In this document: piece after piece, positions 55,960 to 64,000 of the stretch
Position numbering within the stretch: the first letter of the stretch is position 1
How the letters are laid out: every line of letters starts with the position of its first letter
Source of the DNA: Anastrepha obliqua
Lineage: Eukaryota; Arthropoda; Insecta; Diptera; Tephritidae
DNA length: 64,000 nucleotides
Assembly: GCF_027943255.1 (NCBI RefSeq)
Contig: NC_072895.1
Coordinates: 86,430,001-86,494,000 of the forward strand
Reading direction: 5' to 3'
Notes under the pieces: model-generated
Told to the model about the DNA's origin: nothing
The model's database searches: none
Seen by the model: only the letters and a program-made list of their open reading frames with translations
Program-made: the position numbers and the translations under genes

Positions 55960-56522
55960 TCTTTATCTCTTTATCACAATATTCCCTTCAAGAGAAGACT
56001 GGGCCGGAGAAGTGGTACGGTAGTTAATAAAATAGAGTCAGTGTATTTACTGACAAATCTAAGCTTAGTATACAGGCAGGTAGAGGAGTTTACTCTGAGA
56101 GGCTAAACATCAGCATCATCCTTTCGCTTGCCTAATCCCTGTGGTGTCTTTCAGGCGAAATTCATCGCCATAAGAGACGGCTTGCTGGTCTTAAAGTGAC
56201 CTCTAACTACGAGGGAAGTATATGTCTACTCGGATAGTGAAGCAGCTCTGAAATCGTTAGAGTCAGAAAACACTCATCAAAAACTATAGTTGAATGCCAC
56301 AAATTATTATATATGCGAAGTATCGCAATAGTTTAAAATAAACCCGATCTGGGTGCGAGGCCATAGAAATATAGAAGGTAATTGCAAAGCAGATGAGCTT
56401 ACAAGGAAAGGTACAACCAGGCCCTGTCCCCAAGTGTTGCCCCTACTCCACTCCTCTCTTGATGGAATATAGGTGGAGAAAGTTCCGCTTATACTAAGGA
56501 GGGCACACACTGATCTTTTAAG
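55960..56522 (+). mobile_element. LINE RNase H remnant, split by the BEL element
   Basis: Plus-strand pieces FQAKFIAIRDGLLVLK, VYVYSDSEAALKSLES, IVECHKLL and IEGNCKADELTRKG follow the E, D, D order of a LINE RNase H domain, with frame changes and stops. The LINE sequence resumes after the BEL element at about 62197 (TGACAAGCCTTTTTGAGAGA). Confidence 0.65.
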
Positions 56523-56527
56523 AGTAC

Positions 56528-56729
56528 TGTTCAGAATTTGTCTAATCTGGCACCACCTTAAGATGTTCAGAATTCATCCAGTCTGGCACCACCTTAATTT
56601 ATAGCATTATTGGTATTATTTCTTCGAATTCACAGTTAGCTTTAAACAGTTATTAGAAAATGAGACGCTCAATAAATTCATTACTTGTACAGCTTCGAAG
56701 TGACCAAGTCTTTGTCTTTTGCTTAAACA
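56528..56729 (+). repeat. 5' LTR of the BEL element
   Basis: 202 bp, TG...CA ends. The sequence 4 nt downstream, TTGGTGCCTCCTGTGAGGA, is the probable primer-binding site. Within the LTR a CTGGCACCACCTTAA block occurs twice, 32 bp apart. Confidence 0.92.
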
Positions 56730-56802
56730 TTTTGGTGCCTCCTGTGAGGACAAATAATTAAATTGTGAAATAGAACCGTTTAATTAAATTATTGTTCAGC
56801 TA

Positions 56803-58038
56803 ATGGCAGAATTAAATTTGCGCGCTTCGGCAATAAAGGCCATTAAACGCATACACGATCGGGTGAGTGGATTCCAGCAGGGTGCATTTGATGAATTTCA
56901 TCTTCAGCAAGAGTTGAAATCATTGTCAGCACATTATGCACGTTTCGTGACCAACCATGACCTGTTGGTGGGCAATGCAGCAAACGCCGAGTTGGAGGCC
57001 CACGAGAAGTTATGGGAAGAGGTTGAAGGTATTTACAACAATGCATGTACCCACTTGAACCGTGCAATCATGGGTGCAAAACCGAGTCAGTCTGCTGTGA
57101 TGCCTGTGCGAGAATGTGAGGTTAAGTTAGAACCGCTTGCAATTCCAACGTTCGATGGAACTATGCAGAATTGGCTGGCGTTTAAGGACGTTTTTGAATT
57201 GCTTGTCCACAATACAGACTATTCTGAGGCCTACAAGTTAGGCAAGTTGCGGCAGGCAGTAAGCGCAAGTGCTGTACCGCTCGTCGGGAGTGTATATTCT
57301 GGGGGATACGCTGATTTATGGAAGGCGCTTAAAGAACGTTTTGACAATAGAAGGCAACTGGCTGAGACTCATGTGTCACGCTTACTCAATATCAAGCCGA
57401 CAACTGAGGACACACCAACTGCGTTATTGTTCATCGTCGACACGGTACATGAATCACTACGAGCTTTACATGTCATGGGTCTACCAGTGGCCGAATGGGA
57501 TGCTGTGGTCGTACCGATAATAGTTTCGAAACTTCCGATAACTACACAGCGCGAGTGGAACATGAGCTGTTCACCCACCGAAATTCCGAGCCTCGATGAG
57601 CTGCTTACGTTTTTGGGTCAGCGGGCTCATAGCCTCAGCACAACAGTTGTCACATGGAGCAATGGGGTTGAATTTACGTCCAAGAGTCATCAACGCGCTG
57701 GTGGTCCGTCAAGAGCTGTCAGATCACACGTCGTATCTGCAGAGGAGGGTAAATGCACATACTGCCAAGGTGCACATCGTATTATGAAATGCGCACGCTT
57801 TCTTGGGATGAAATACGAAGACAGAATTACTGCTGCAAAGGCTACAAAGCTTTGTTTTAACTGCCTAAAACAAGGTCATTCAGCAAAACAATGCCCATCG
57901 GGGAACTGCCGTCACTGTGGTCGTAAGCACAACTCATTACTTTGCCGCGAATCATTATCTAAGAATCCATCAGAGTCAGTGTCAACGTGTCCGGAAGGAG
58001 CCGTCACTGCTATTGCATCCAGAAATTCGAATCTCTGA
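56803..58038 (+). CDS. gag: Gag of the BEL element
   Basis: 411 residues. The N-terminal helical region and a DUF1759-like capsid domain (about residues 105-260; PTFDGTMQNWLAFKDVFE) are followed by three zinc-binding knuckles at about 316-382 (CTYCQGAH...C, CFNCLKQGHSAKQC, CRHCGRKHNSLLC). It ends at UGA, followed at once by CUAG and an open frame into pol, so a Gag-Pol fusion by stop-codon readthrough is possible. Confidence 0.9.
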   Translation: MAELNLRASAIKAIKRIHDRVSGFQQGAFDEFHLQQELKSLSAHYARFVTNHDLLVGNAANAELEAHEKLWEEVEGIYNNACTHLNRAIMGAKPSQSAVMPVRECEVKLEPLAIPTFDGTMQNWLAFKDVFELLVHNTDYSEAYKLGKLRQAVSASAVPLVGSVYSGGYADLWKALKERFDNRRQLAETHVSRLLNIKPTTEDTPTALLFIVDTVHESLRALHVMGLPVAEWDAVVVPIIVSKLPITTQREWNMSCSPTEIPSLDELLTFLGQRAHSLSTTVVTWSNGVEFTSKSHQRAGGPSRAVRSHVVSAEEGKCTYCQGAHRIMKCARFLGMKYEDRITAAKATKLCFNCLKQGHSAKQCPSGNCRHCGRKHNSLLCRESLSKNPSESVSTCPEGAVTAIASRNSNL

Positions 58039-61000
58039 CTAGACCCTGCTGTGGTAGGTTGCCTTGCCAACGCGAGTTCAACAGTGTTATTGGCAACTGC
58101 GCGTGTATACGCATGCGGCAACTCTACCAATGGACGTCTGGCGCGGGTGCTCTGTGATCCCGGATCGCAGGTCAGTTTTATAACAGATAAATTAACTAAC
58201 TCTTTGTCTCTTCATAGGAGCAAATGCGAAGTTTCGGTGGAAGGAATCGGAGCTTACTCCTACGCAAGTACACGTGGACGTGTCACACTCACGTTAAAAT
58301 CGCTCTATTCCAGTTTCAGTTTGGAAATCGTTGCACTTGTCATGCAGGCAATTACTAAGGTCATCCCAACAGTGCATATTGACATGACACGGTGGCAGCA
58401 TTTGAATGGTCTAGAATTGGCCGATACGCAGTTCGGCATTCCTAGCAATATCGACATTCTTATTGGTGCGGATGTATGGGGAAAAGCAGTCGAAGGGGAC
58501 ATAAGACTCGGTGGCCTCAATGAGCCACACGCCCAGCGAACCCGCTTCGGCTGGGTTGTCTTCGGTCCAGTGCCAGCAGCGCAGCCAGCAACGCCACCAA
58601 CTCTTTCCTTCAGCACCCAGCAAGGCGAAGAGGACGCACGCTTGGAGGAGCTCGTAAGAAGCTTTTGGAAGTTAGAGGAAGTGCCTTCACAAGATTGTAA
58701 CGGCGAAGATGAATGTGAGAAAATCTTTTTGACCACACACTCCCGCACAAGGGAAGGGCGCTACATGGTTCATATACCATTTCATCCTGACGCACCGGCT
58801 TTGGGCAACTCATACGCCCATGCTTTACGACAATTTCACCTTCTTGAACGACGACTAGCAGCGAATTGTCAGCTCAAGAAAAAATACATTGCCTTCATGC
58901 GCGAATACGCGGACCTCGGCCATATGGAACCCGTTAGTCACATTGGAGATGGGGGGGTCAACTACTACATCCCTCACCACGCGGTTCTGGAAAAGTTCCG
59001 CGTTGTGTTCAATGCTTCAGCGCGGACCACGAGCGGCCTCTCACTGAACGACGTCCAGTTGGTGGGAGCCACGATTCAAGAACCACTTGTGAATATCATC
59101 TTTCGTTTTCGGTGTTTTCGCGTAGCATTAACAGCAGACATCGAGAAAATGTTCCGTCAAATTCTGATAACTCCCGAACATAGGGATTTCCAACGCATTA
59201 TTTGGAGAGAAGCACCAGACACTGACCTAGCAGTATACCGTTTAACTACAGTGGCGTATGGGATGGCTTGTAGCCCGTACAACGCAGTTCGCGCACTCAA
59301 TCAATGCAGTTATGATAACTACAACGTAGTCGCAGATGGCCATCAGTCGATTGTTGCGCGCGATGCGATTCTGTCATCATTTTATGTAGATGATTTTCTC
59401 ATCAGTTGTGACACTGAGGATAAAGCCTTCGAACTCGCTGTCAATGTGAGTGCGATTTTGTCGGCCGGACAGTTCCGTTTACGAAAATGGAATTCTAATA
59501 GTGGTGAGGTTGTAAAGCGTTTAATTAGTAACAATTCCTCAATTGTAGAGTTAGCAAGTGAACCATCGACGGCAACTGTGCTTGGTTTAAGTTGGGACCC
59601 AATAACAGATGAGATTTTTTTCAAAGCGAATCTAAACCAGAACATCGGATGTCTCACAAAGCGTCTGGTTTTAAGTGAGGTCGCCAAACTATTTGATCCT
59701 ACTGGCATGCTTGCTCCAATTGTTATTGCCGGGAAGATATTTATTCAGAAGTTGTGGTCTGCTGGCTTAGAATGGGATGCACCACTCCCAGATGCACTTC
59801 AAAATACGTGGGTCTTATTTTACAGAGAACTTGACGTGATAAACCGTATCCGTGTACCACAATGGTTAGGTTTGGCTGAGGGTAAGACCACTATGCTACT
59901 TGGGTTTTGTGATGCAAGTCCACTTGCCTATGCGGCTGTCCTCTACACTAGGACAACGGACGGTGAAGGTCGGTCAACTGTATCATTGCTAACAGCTCGC
60001 ACCAAAGTGGCGCCACTCAAGGGTGCAACGATTCCTCGCCTAGAACTTTGTGCGGCACATTTACTCGCATCCACACTTGACAGTGTGCGGACTGCTTTAC
60101 GTCTAACGGACACTTCTTATCATTTATGGTCCGACTCGCGAATCGTGTTATGTTGGTTACGTAAAGCTCCAACTACTCTCAAGCCGTACATTTCCAATCG
60201 TGTTCGTCACATTCAAGAGCTGACATCACCAGATCGTTGGCATTATGTACGGTCTGCACAAAATCCCGCAGGCTGCGCCAGTAGAGGTATCCGAGCATCA
60301 GAACTGGTTGAACATCCGCTGTGGTGGCAAGGTCCAAAATGGCTTATGGACAAACAGCTACCAATTTCCTGTGGGATCGAATTAAAAGATGACGAGCTTG
60401 ACATTGTACGTGGTGAACAGAGAGTGTCATCATTTGTAGCAACGACGGCCCACGCGAGCATTCTTACAACTCGACGTCTAGACGGTCAAATAATTCTATT
60501 AAGCGAACGCTTTAGTTCATTGCAAAAGCTTCTTCGTACCGTGGCAATCGTACTTCGGTGGCTACCAGTTCGCCGACATTTGCGAAGACTGATCGTCAAT
60601 CCTACAGAAATGGACGATGCTCTTAACGTGCTAATCCGAAACGAGCAATATACCTTTGCGACTGATATGTCTCTGATTCGTAAGGGATCGGAAATATCCA
60701 GCTCCAGCAAACTAAGGTCATTGAACCCTTACATAGATTGTAACGACATATTGCGAGTCAGAGGTCGTATTGGTCACGCTGACCTTCCAGAAGATCGACG
60801 TTTTCCGATAATTTTACCGAAGCATTGGAGTTTGGTACACTTACTCATTCGACACGCACATGAAAGCACGCTTCATGGTGGGGCGCAAATCACTCTTCAA
60901 ACTCTTCGCGCACGGTACTGGATATTGAACGGAAGGCAAGCAGTCCGAAGCTTTGTTCAGACTTGTGTTATTTGCCGACGACATCGAGGCGTAACGTTAT

Positions 61001-62023
61001 CTCAGCAGATGGCATCCTTACCCAGGCATCGCATTACTGCAGCACGGCCATTTATATCTTCAGGCGTCGACTATTGCGGGCCTTTTACAGTGCGCATCGG
61101 CACAAAAAGGTCGCGTACAACGATCAAAACATATCTAGCTGTTTTCGTTTGCATGGCGACCAAGGCCGTGCATATTGAAGTTGTTGATGATCTTTCATCA
61201 CCTGCATTCTTAGATGCATTTACGCGATTTACAAGTAGACGAGGTCCATGTCGAGATCTCTATAGTGACAACGGTACTACGTTCACAGGTGCTAACCGTT
61301 TGCTTAAAGAAGACTTGGCTGCTTGGCAGGACGACAACAACCAACAAAGTTTGGCGAATCTCGGTACTCATTGGCACTTTATCGCTCCCAGCGCTCCTCA
61401 TCAAGGTGGTCTCTGGGAGGCCGCGGTAAAATCTGCCAAATATCATTTGGTGCGCCTCGTTGGAGCGCAGTCATTATGGTATAGCCAACTTCAGACTTTG
61501 GCGACACGCATTGAAGCATGTCTAAATTCTCGTCCGCTAACACCTACATATATACGATGATCCCAATGATAAGTTAGCGTTGACCCCTGCCGACTTTCTG
61601 GTTGGCGCTCCACTGGTTGCAGTCCCTGAAGCTGACATCAGAACAATTCCGTCCAACCGTATTAAGCACTGGCTCTGGCTGCGTCAGATACATCAACAAT
61701 TTTGGCAACGATGGAGCGAGGAATATTTATCTACTCTTCAAACTCGAAACAAGTGGCAGACGAAATCAAGGGACGTAAAGATCGGAGACATAGTCATCGT
61801 ACGACATGAGAACTTACCACCAACATATTGGCACTTAGGGCGCGTAACTGCGGTTCATCCGGGCAGCAATGGTCTAATACGTAATGTCACGCTTCAGACG
61901 GCGAACGGTATGATGACGCGTGCGGTACAGAAATTGTGCCGGCTTCTGGACGCAGAGCATTTTGAGGCCAACGCCTCAATCGGGCAGGATGTTCAGAATT
62001 TGTCTAATCTGGCACCACCTTAA
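58039..62023 (+). pseudogene. pol: Pol of the BEL element, one frame change
   Basis: In frame with gag after the UGA. Protease (CDPGSQVSFIT, about 58156), reverse transcriptase (ADIEKMFRQI; YVDD at about 59385), RNase H (GFCDASPLAYAAV, about 59900), integrase finger (HGGAQITLQTLR...CVICRRH, 60870-60985) and integrase core (GVDYCGPF, YSDNGTTF, GLWEAAVK; 61070-61420). The frame from 58051 runs 1169 codons to 61560. A frame change beside a TATATATA stretch moves the C-terminal domain (NGLIRNVTLQTANG, DUF5641-like) to the frame 61580-62023. That frame ends inside the 3' LTR, as in other BEL elements. Confidence 0.92.
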
Positions 62024-62191
62024 GATGTTCAGAATTCATCCAGTCTGGCACCACCTTAATTTATAGCATTATTGGTATTATTTCTTCGAATTCACAGTTA
62101 GCTTTAAACAGTTATTAGAAAATGAGACGCTCAATAAATTCATTACTTGTACAGCTTCGAAGTGATCAAGTCTTTGTCTTTTGCTTAAACA
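61990..62191 (+). repeat. 3' LTR of the BEL element
   Basis: 202 bp, one substitution from the 5' LTR. The first 34 bp encode the end of pol. Confidence 0.92.
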
Positions 62192-62196
62192 AGTAC

Positions 62197-62875
62197 TGAC
62201 AAGCCTTTTTGAGAGAAAGGATTTTCTGCTATAGAGCCACTATGCAATGTGTACACTTATTTAAGGCAAAGCTTTATATCAGTGCTGAGTTTAGCATTTC
62301 CAACCAATTTCGATCGGAGTGCAACCTAGTGGTCCAATTTTGTTAGATTCTTTTTTTTTTTTGTACATAGCCAATAACCAATATGTTTTGAATATAGCCG
62401 AATGAGACCATAGATATAATTTTTAGACATTTTTCGACCAGCATATACCTGCTTTGAAGCACCCTGTATTAACTAAAGCACGACCGTGCACGTCATGTGA
62501 GGCTATCACAAATGTGCGATATGACCTTCTTAAACTCTGGCTTTGATTAAAAGCCAGCACAGAGACAAAGCTTGAGACTTTTCGCAAATAGACTTCGCAA
62601 TGGAAGAGTCGATGGTAAAATATTCGAATATGCTTGCGTTCTTACTAATATTTACATCAACTATAACTGCACAAAGGATAAAATTGAATGCCGGTTTGAT
62701 TTTAATAAATTCGTTTAACGGGATAAAAATGCTTATTGATGCTTTGTTCAATTATATAAAGGTGATGTTTGTGGTCCCTGTCAGGCGGAAGACTGCAGTT
62801 GCCAAGTATGGTCCAAATGTGATATTTTACAAAACTTGCCAGAGGCAAATATAACATTTTGTAATCGAGAAAAAG
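62197..62875. other. continuation of the LINE remnant and unassigned DNA
   Basis: The left part continues the LINE cut by the BEL element; the rest has no recognised feature. An 84-codon frame at 62600 has a hydrophobic start but no supporting motif. Confidence 0.4.
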
Positions 62876-63195
62876 GTAGGGGAGACCGGGGATGGTTGGC
62901 TATAGGGACAGATAGACTAAGTAACAATAACTCGTCATCATGACGTGATTTTCATCAACCAATCATGAATATCGATGCCTCCCCATGACCCGTAATTTTT
63001 TTAGCTCGTACTTTTTTTGTTATTGTGCCTATGTATCTGTTAGAAACAATTTTGTTTTTATGCCAAATAAAAACATAATAGTTCTACTATATATAACGCA
63101 GTATTGCTCCTATGTTAGTGCCAGAGTTTGCATATTATGTGCAATTAAAATGCAAAATGGCGTCAGGGGCTGGTTGACAAATTTTATTCGGGGCA

Positions 63196-63215
63196 GGTTG
63201 ACTAATTAGTCAACC
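63196..63215. repeat. perfect 20-bp palindrome
   Basis: GGTTGACTAATTAGTCAACC, about 95 bp before the transposase ATG, between two GGGG/CCCC-containing motifs. It could be a transposase-binding site. Confidence 0.9.
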
Positions 63216-63310
63216 AACCCCAGTCGCTCCTACTTTCATGATCATCTCTCATGGAATTGCTCTATAGTCTTCTGTCATATTCTAATTTACTGTTGTATTT
63301 TTACACACAA

Positions 63311-64000
63311 TGAGGACTTACAAAAGAAAATCTGAAAGGGGTAATTGTCCAAAAGATATCATACAAAGAGCTTGCCCCGCGATTATCTGCGATAATGAAA
63401 GCATAAACGCCACGTCAAAGCAATACCAAATTCCGTACAAAACGTTGCATTGTTATGTAACTAAACTAAAAAAAAGTTAGAAAGTAATCCTAACCTCACG
63501 AGAGCTGATTTGACCCTGGACTCGGCCGGGTACATAAGAAATAGGCAGATATTTAGCGATAACGAAGAAAACAAACTGGCAGCTTATTTGACTGCTGATA
63601 TTTATTATGGATTGACACCGTATGAGACACGCAAGTTTGCATTTGAATACGCAAAAAAGAATAATAAAACTATGCCTGAATCTTGGAAAACAATATTAAT
63701 GGCTGGCGAAGATTGGCTTGGTCATTTTTTAAAACGTCATCCCTCATTATCAATAAGATCACCTCAAGCTACGAGCCTGTCTAGAGCTACGTCGTTCAAC
63801 CAGAAAAACGTAAATGATTTTTTTGGTAATTTGAAAAAAGTTTACGAACGATTAAATCTGACCCCTGGTGATATCTGGAATGTTGATGAGACGGGACTTA
63901 CAACAGTTCACGTGCCTAATAGAGTCATAGCTCGCCGAGGTATTAAAAACTTGGGGAAAATGACATCGGCTGAAAGAGGCACTTTAGTAATGATTGCATT
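63311..64000 (+). pseudogene. pogo-type transposase, N-terminal part (CENP-B-like and DDE start), one frame change
   Basis: The ATG at 63311 starts MRTYKRKSERGNCPKDII, an N-terminal helix-turn-helix (YQIPYKTLHCYV). At an eight-A run near 63471 the frame is lost; the following open frame carries ADLTLDSAGYIRNRQIF, the CENP-B-type domain (GEDWLGHFLKRHPSLSIRSP, with RATSFNQKNV) and the first catalytic Asp of the DDE domain (DIWNVDETGLTTVHVP), and is open to the edge. The order matches insect pogo-like transposases of the Tc1/mariner superfamily. Confidence 0.8.

Larger units (their letters stand above)
56528..62191 (+). mobile_element. BEL/Pao LTR retrotransposon
   Basis: 5664 bp with 202-bp LTRs (TGTTCAG...TTAAACA) and a 5-bp target duplication AGTAC (56523-56527 and 62192-62196). 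Gag and pol are in one frame separated by a UGA. The domain order protease, reverse transcriptase, RNase H, integrase and the YVDD box identify the BEL/Pao group. The LTRs differ at one position (GACCAAG against GATCAAG), so the insertion is young. One frame change near 61557 breaks the end of pol. Confidence 0.93.
62876..64000 (+). mobile_element. pogo-type DNA transposon, left part, runs off the window
   Basis: A G-rich tract GTAGGGGAGACCGGGGATGG at 62876 is the likely left terminal repeat. A similar motif in inverse sense (CAACCAACCCCAGTCGCTCC) follows a perfect 20-bp palindrome at 63196-63215. The transposase starts at 63311. The right end is outside the window, so length and target duplication are unknown. 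Confidence 0.7.

Noticed and set aside
62600..62854. 84-codon frame with a hydrophobic N-terminus
   Set aside because: No family motif, no splice or promoter context, and it lies between two transposons.

Overview
The window looks like nuclear DNA of a higher fly (Brachycera), probably a true fruit fly (Tephritidae). The unique genes are insect-type, AT-rich and intron-containing, and lie in a dense bed of nested transposons: mariner, Tc1-like, hAT, pogo, TTAA-type MITEs, several LINEs, two short retroposon families, an errantivirus-type LTR element and a BEL/Pao element. The family assignment is an inference from the protein types and from my memory of the dispersed tRNA-like SINE. I could not run a search and do not name a species.

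Layout. 0.2-2.9 kb (minus): NC2alpha, subunit of the Dr1/DRAP1 repressor, three coding exons, the second intron being a minor-class (U12, AT-AC) intron. 5.7-8.1 kb (plus): a compact trio, namely a 90-aa single-span membrane protein, an NDUFAF8-like complex I assembly factor (twin CX9C) and PIG-M, the first GPI mannosyltransferase. 8.5-20.9 kb: repeats and nested transposons. 21.0-35.8 kb (plus): a four-exon leucine-rich-repeat gene (335 aa) whose 13.65-kb first intron is packed with nested elements. 36.4-41.3 kb (minus): Tim10, two exons with a 4.6-kb intron holding a mariner, a pogo MITE and SINEs. 41.5-41.8 kb (minus): an 81-aa single-span protein. 43.7-44.3 kb (minus): the last two exons of golgin-97 with its GRIP domain; no upstream exon is visible, so the next intron appears to exceed 19.7 kb and would hold everything to the right edge.

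44.6-64.0 kb is almost entirely mobile DNA: a foldback structure, two copies of an AT-rich dispersed repeat (one split by the errantivirus-type element and then by a LINE), the errantivirus-type element (46195-53642, LTRs identical by eye), a 5'-truncated LINE, a BEL/Pao element (56528-62191) inserted in a LINE RNase H remnant, and the left end of a pogo-type transposon running off the window.

The unique genes are housekeeping genes: transcriptional repression, mitochondrial import (Tim10), complex I assembly (NDUFAF8), GPI anchor synthesis (PIG-M) and trans-Golgi tethering (golgin-97). They share no pathway. I found no cluster that looks like a new multi-gene system. The most notable items are the AT-AC intron, a LINE and short retroposon sharing a 3' tail with clean target duplications, the UGA-CUAG gag/pol junction of the BEL element, and the stacked insertions that give a relative order of events.
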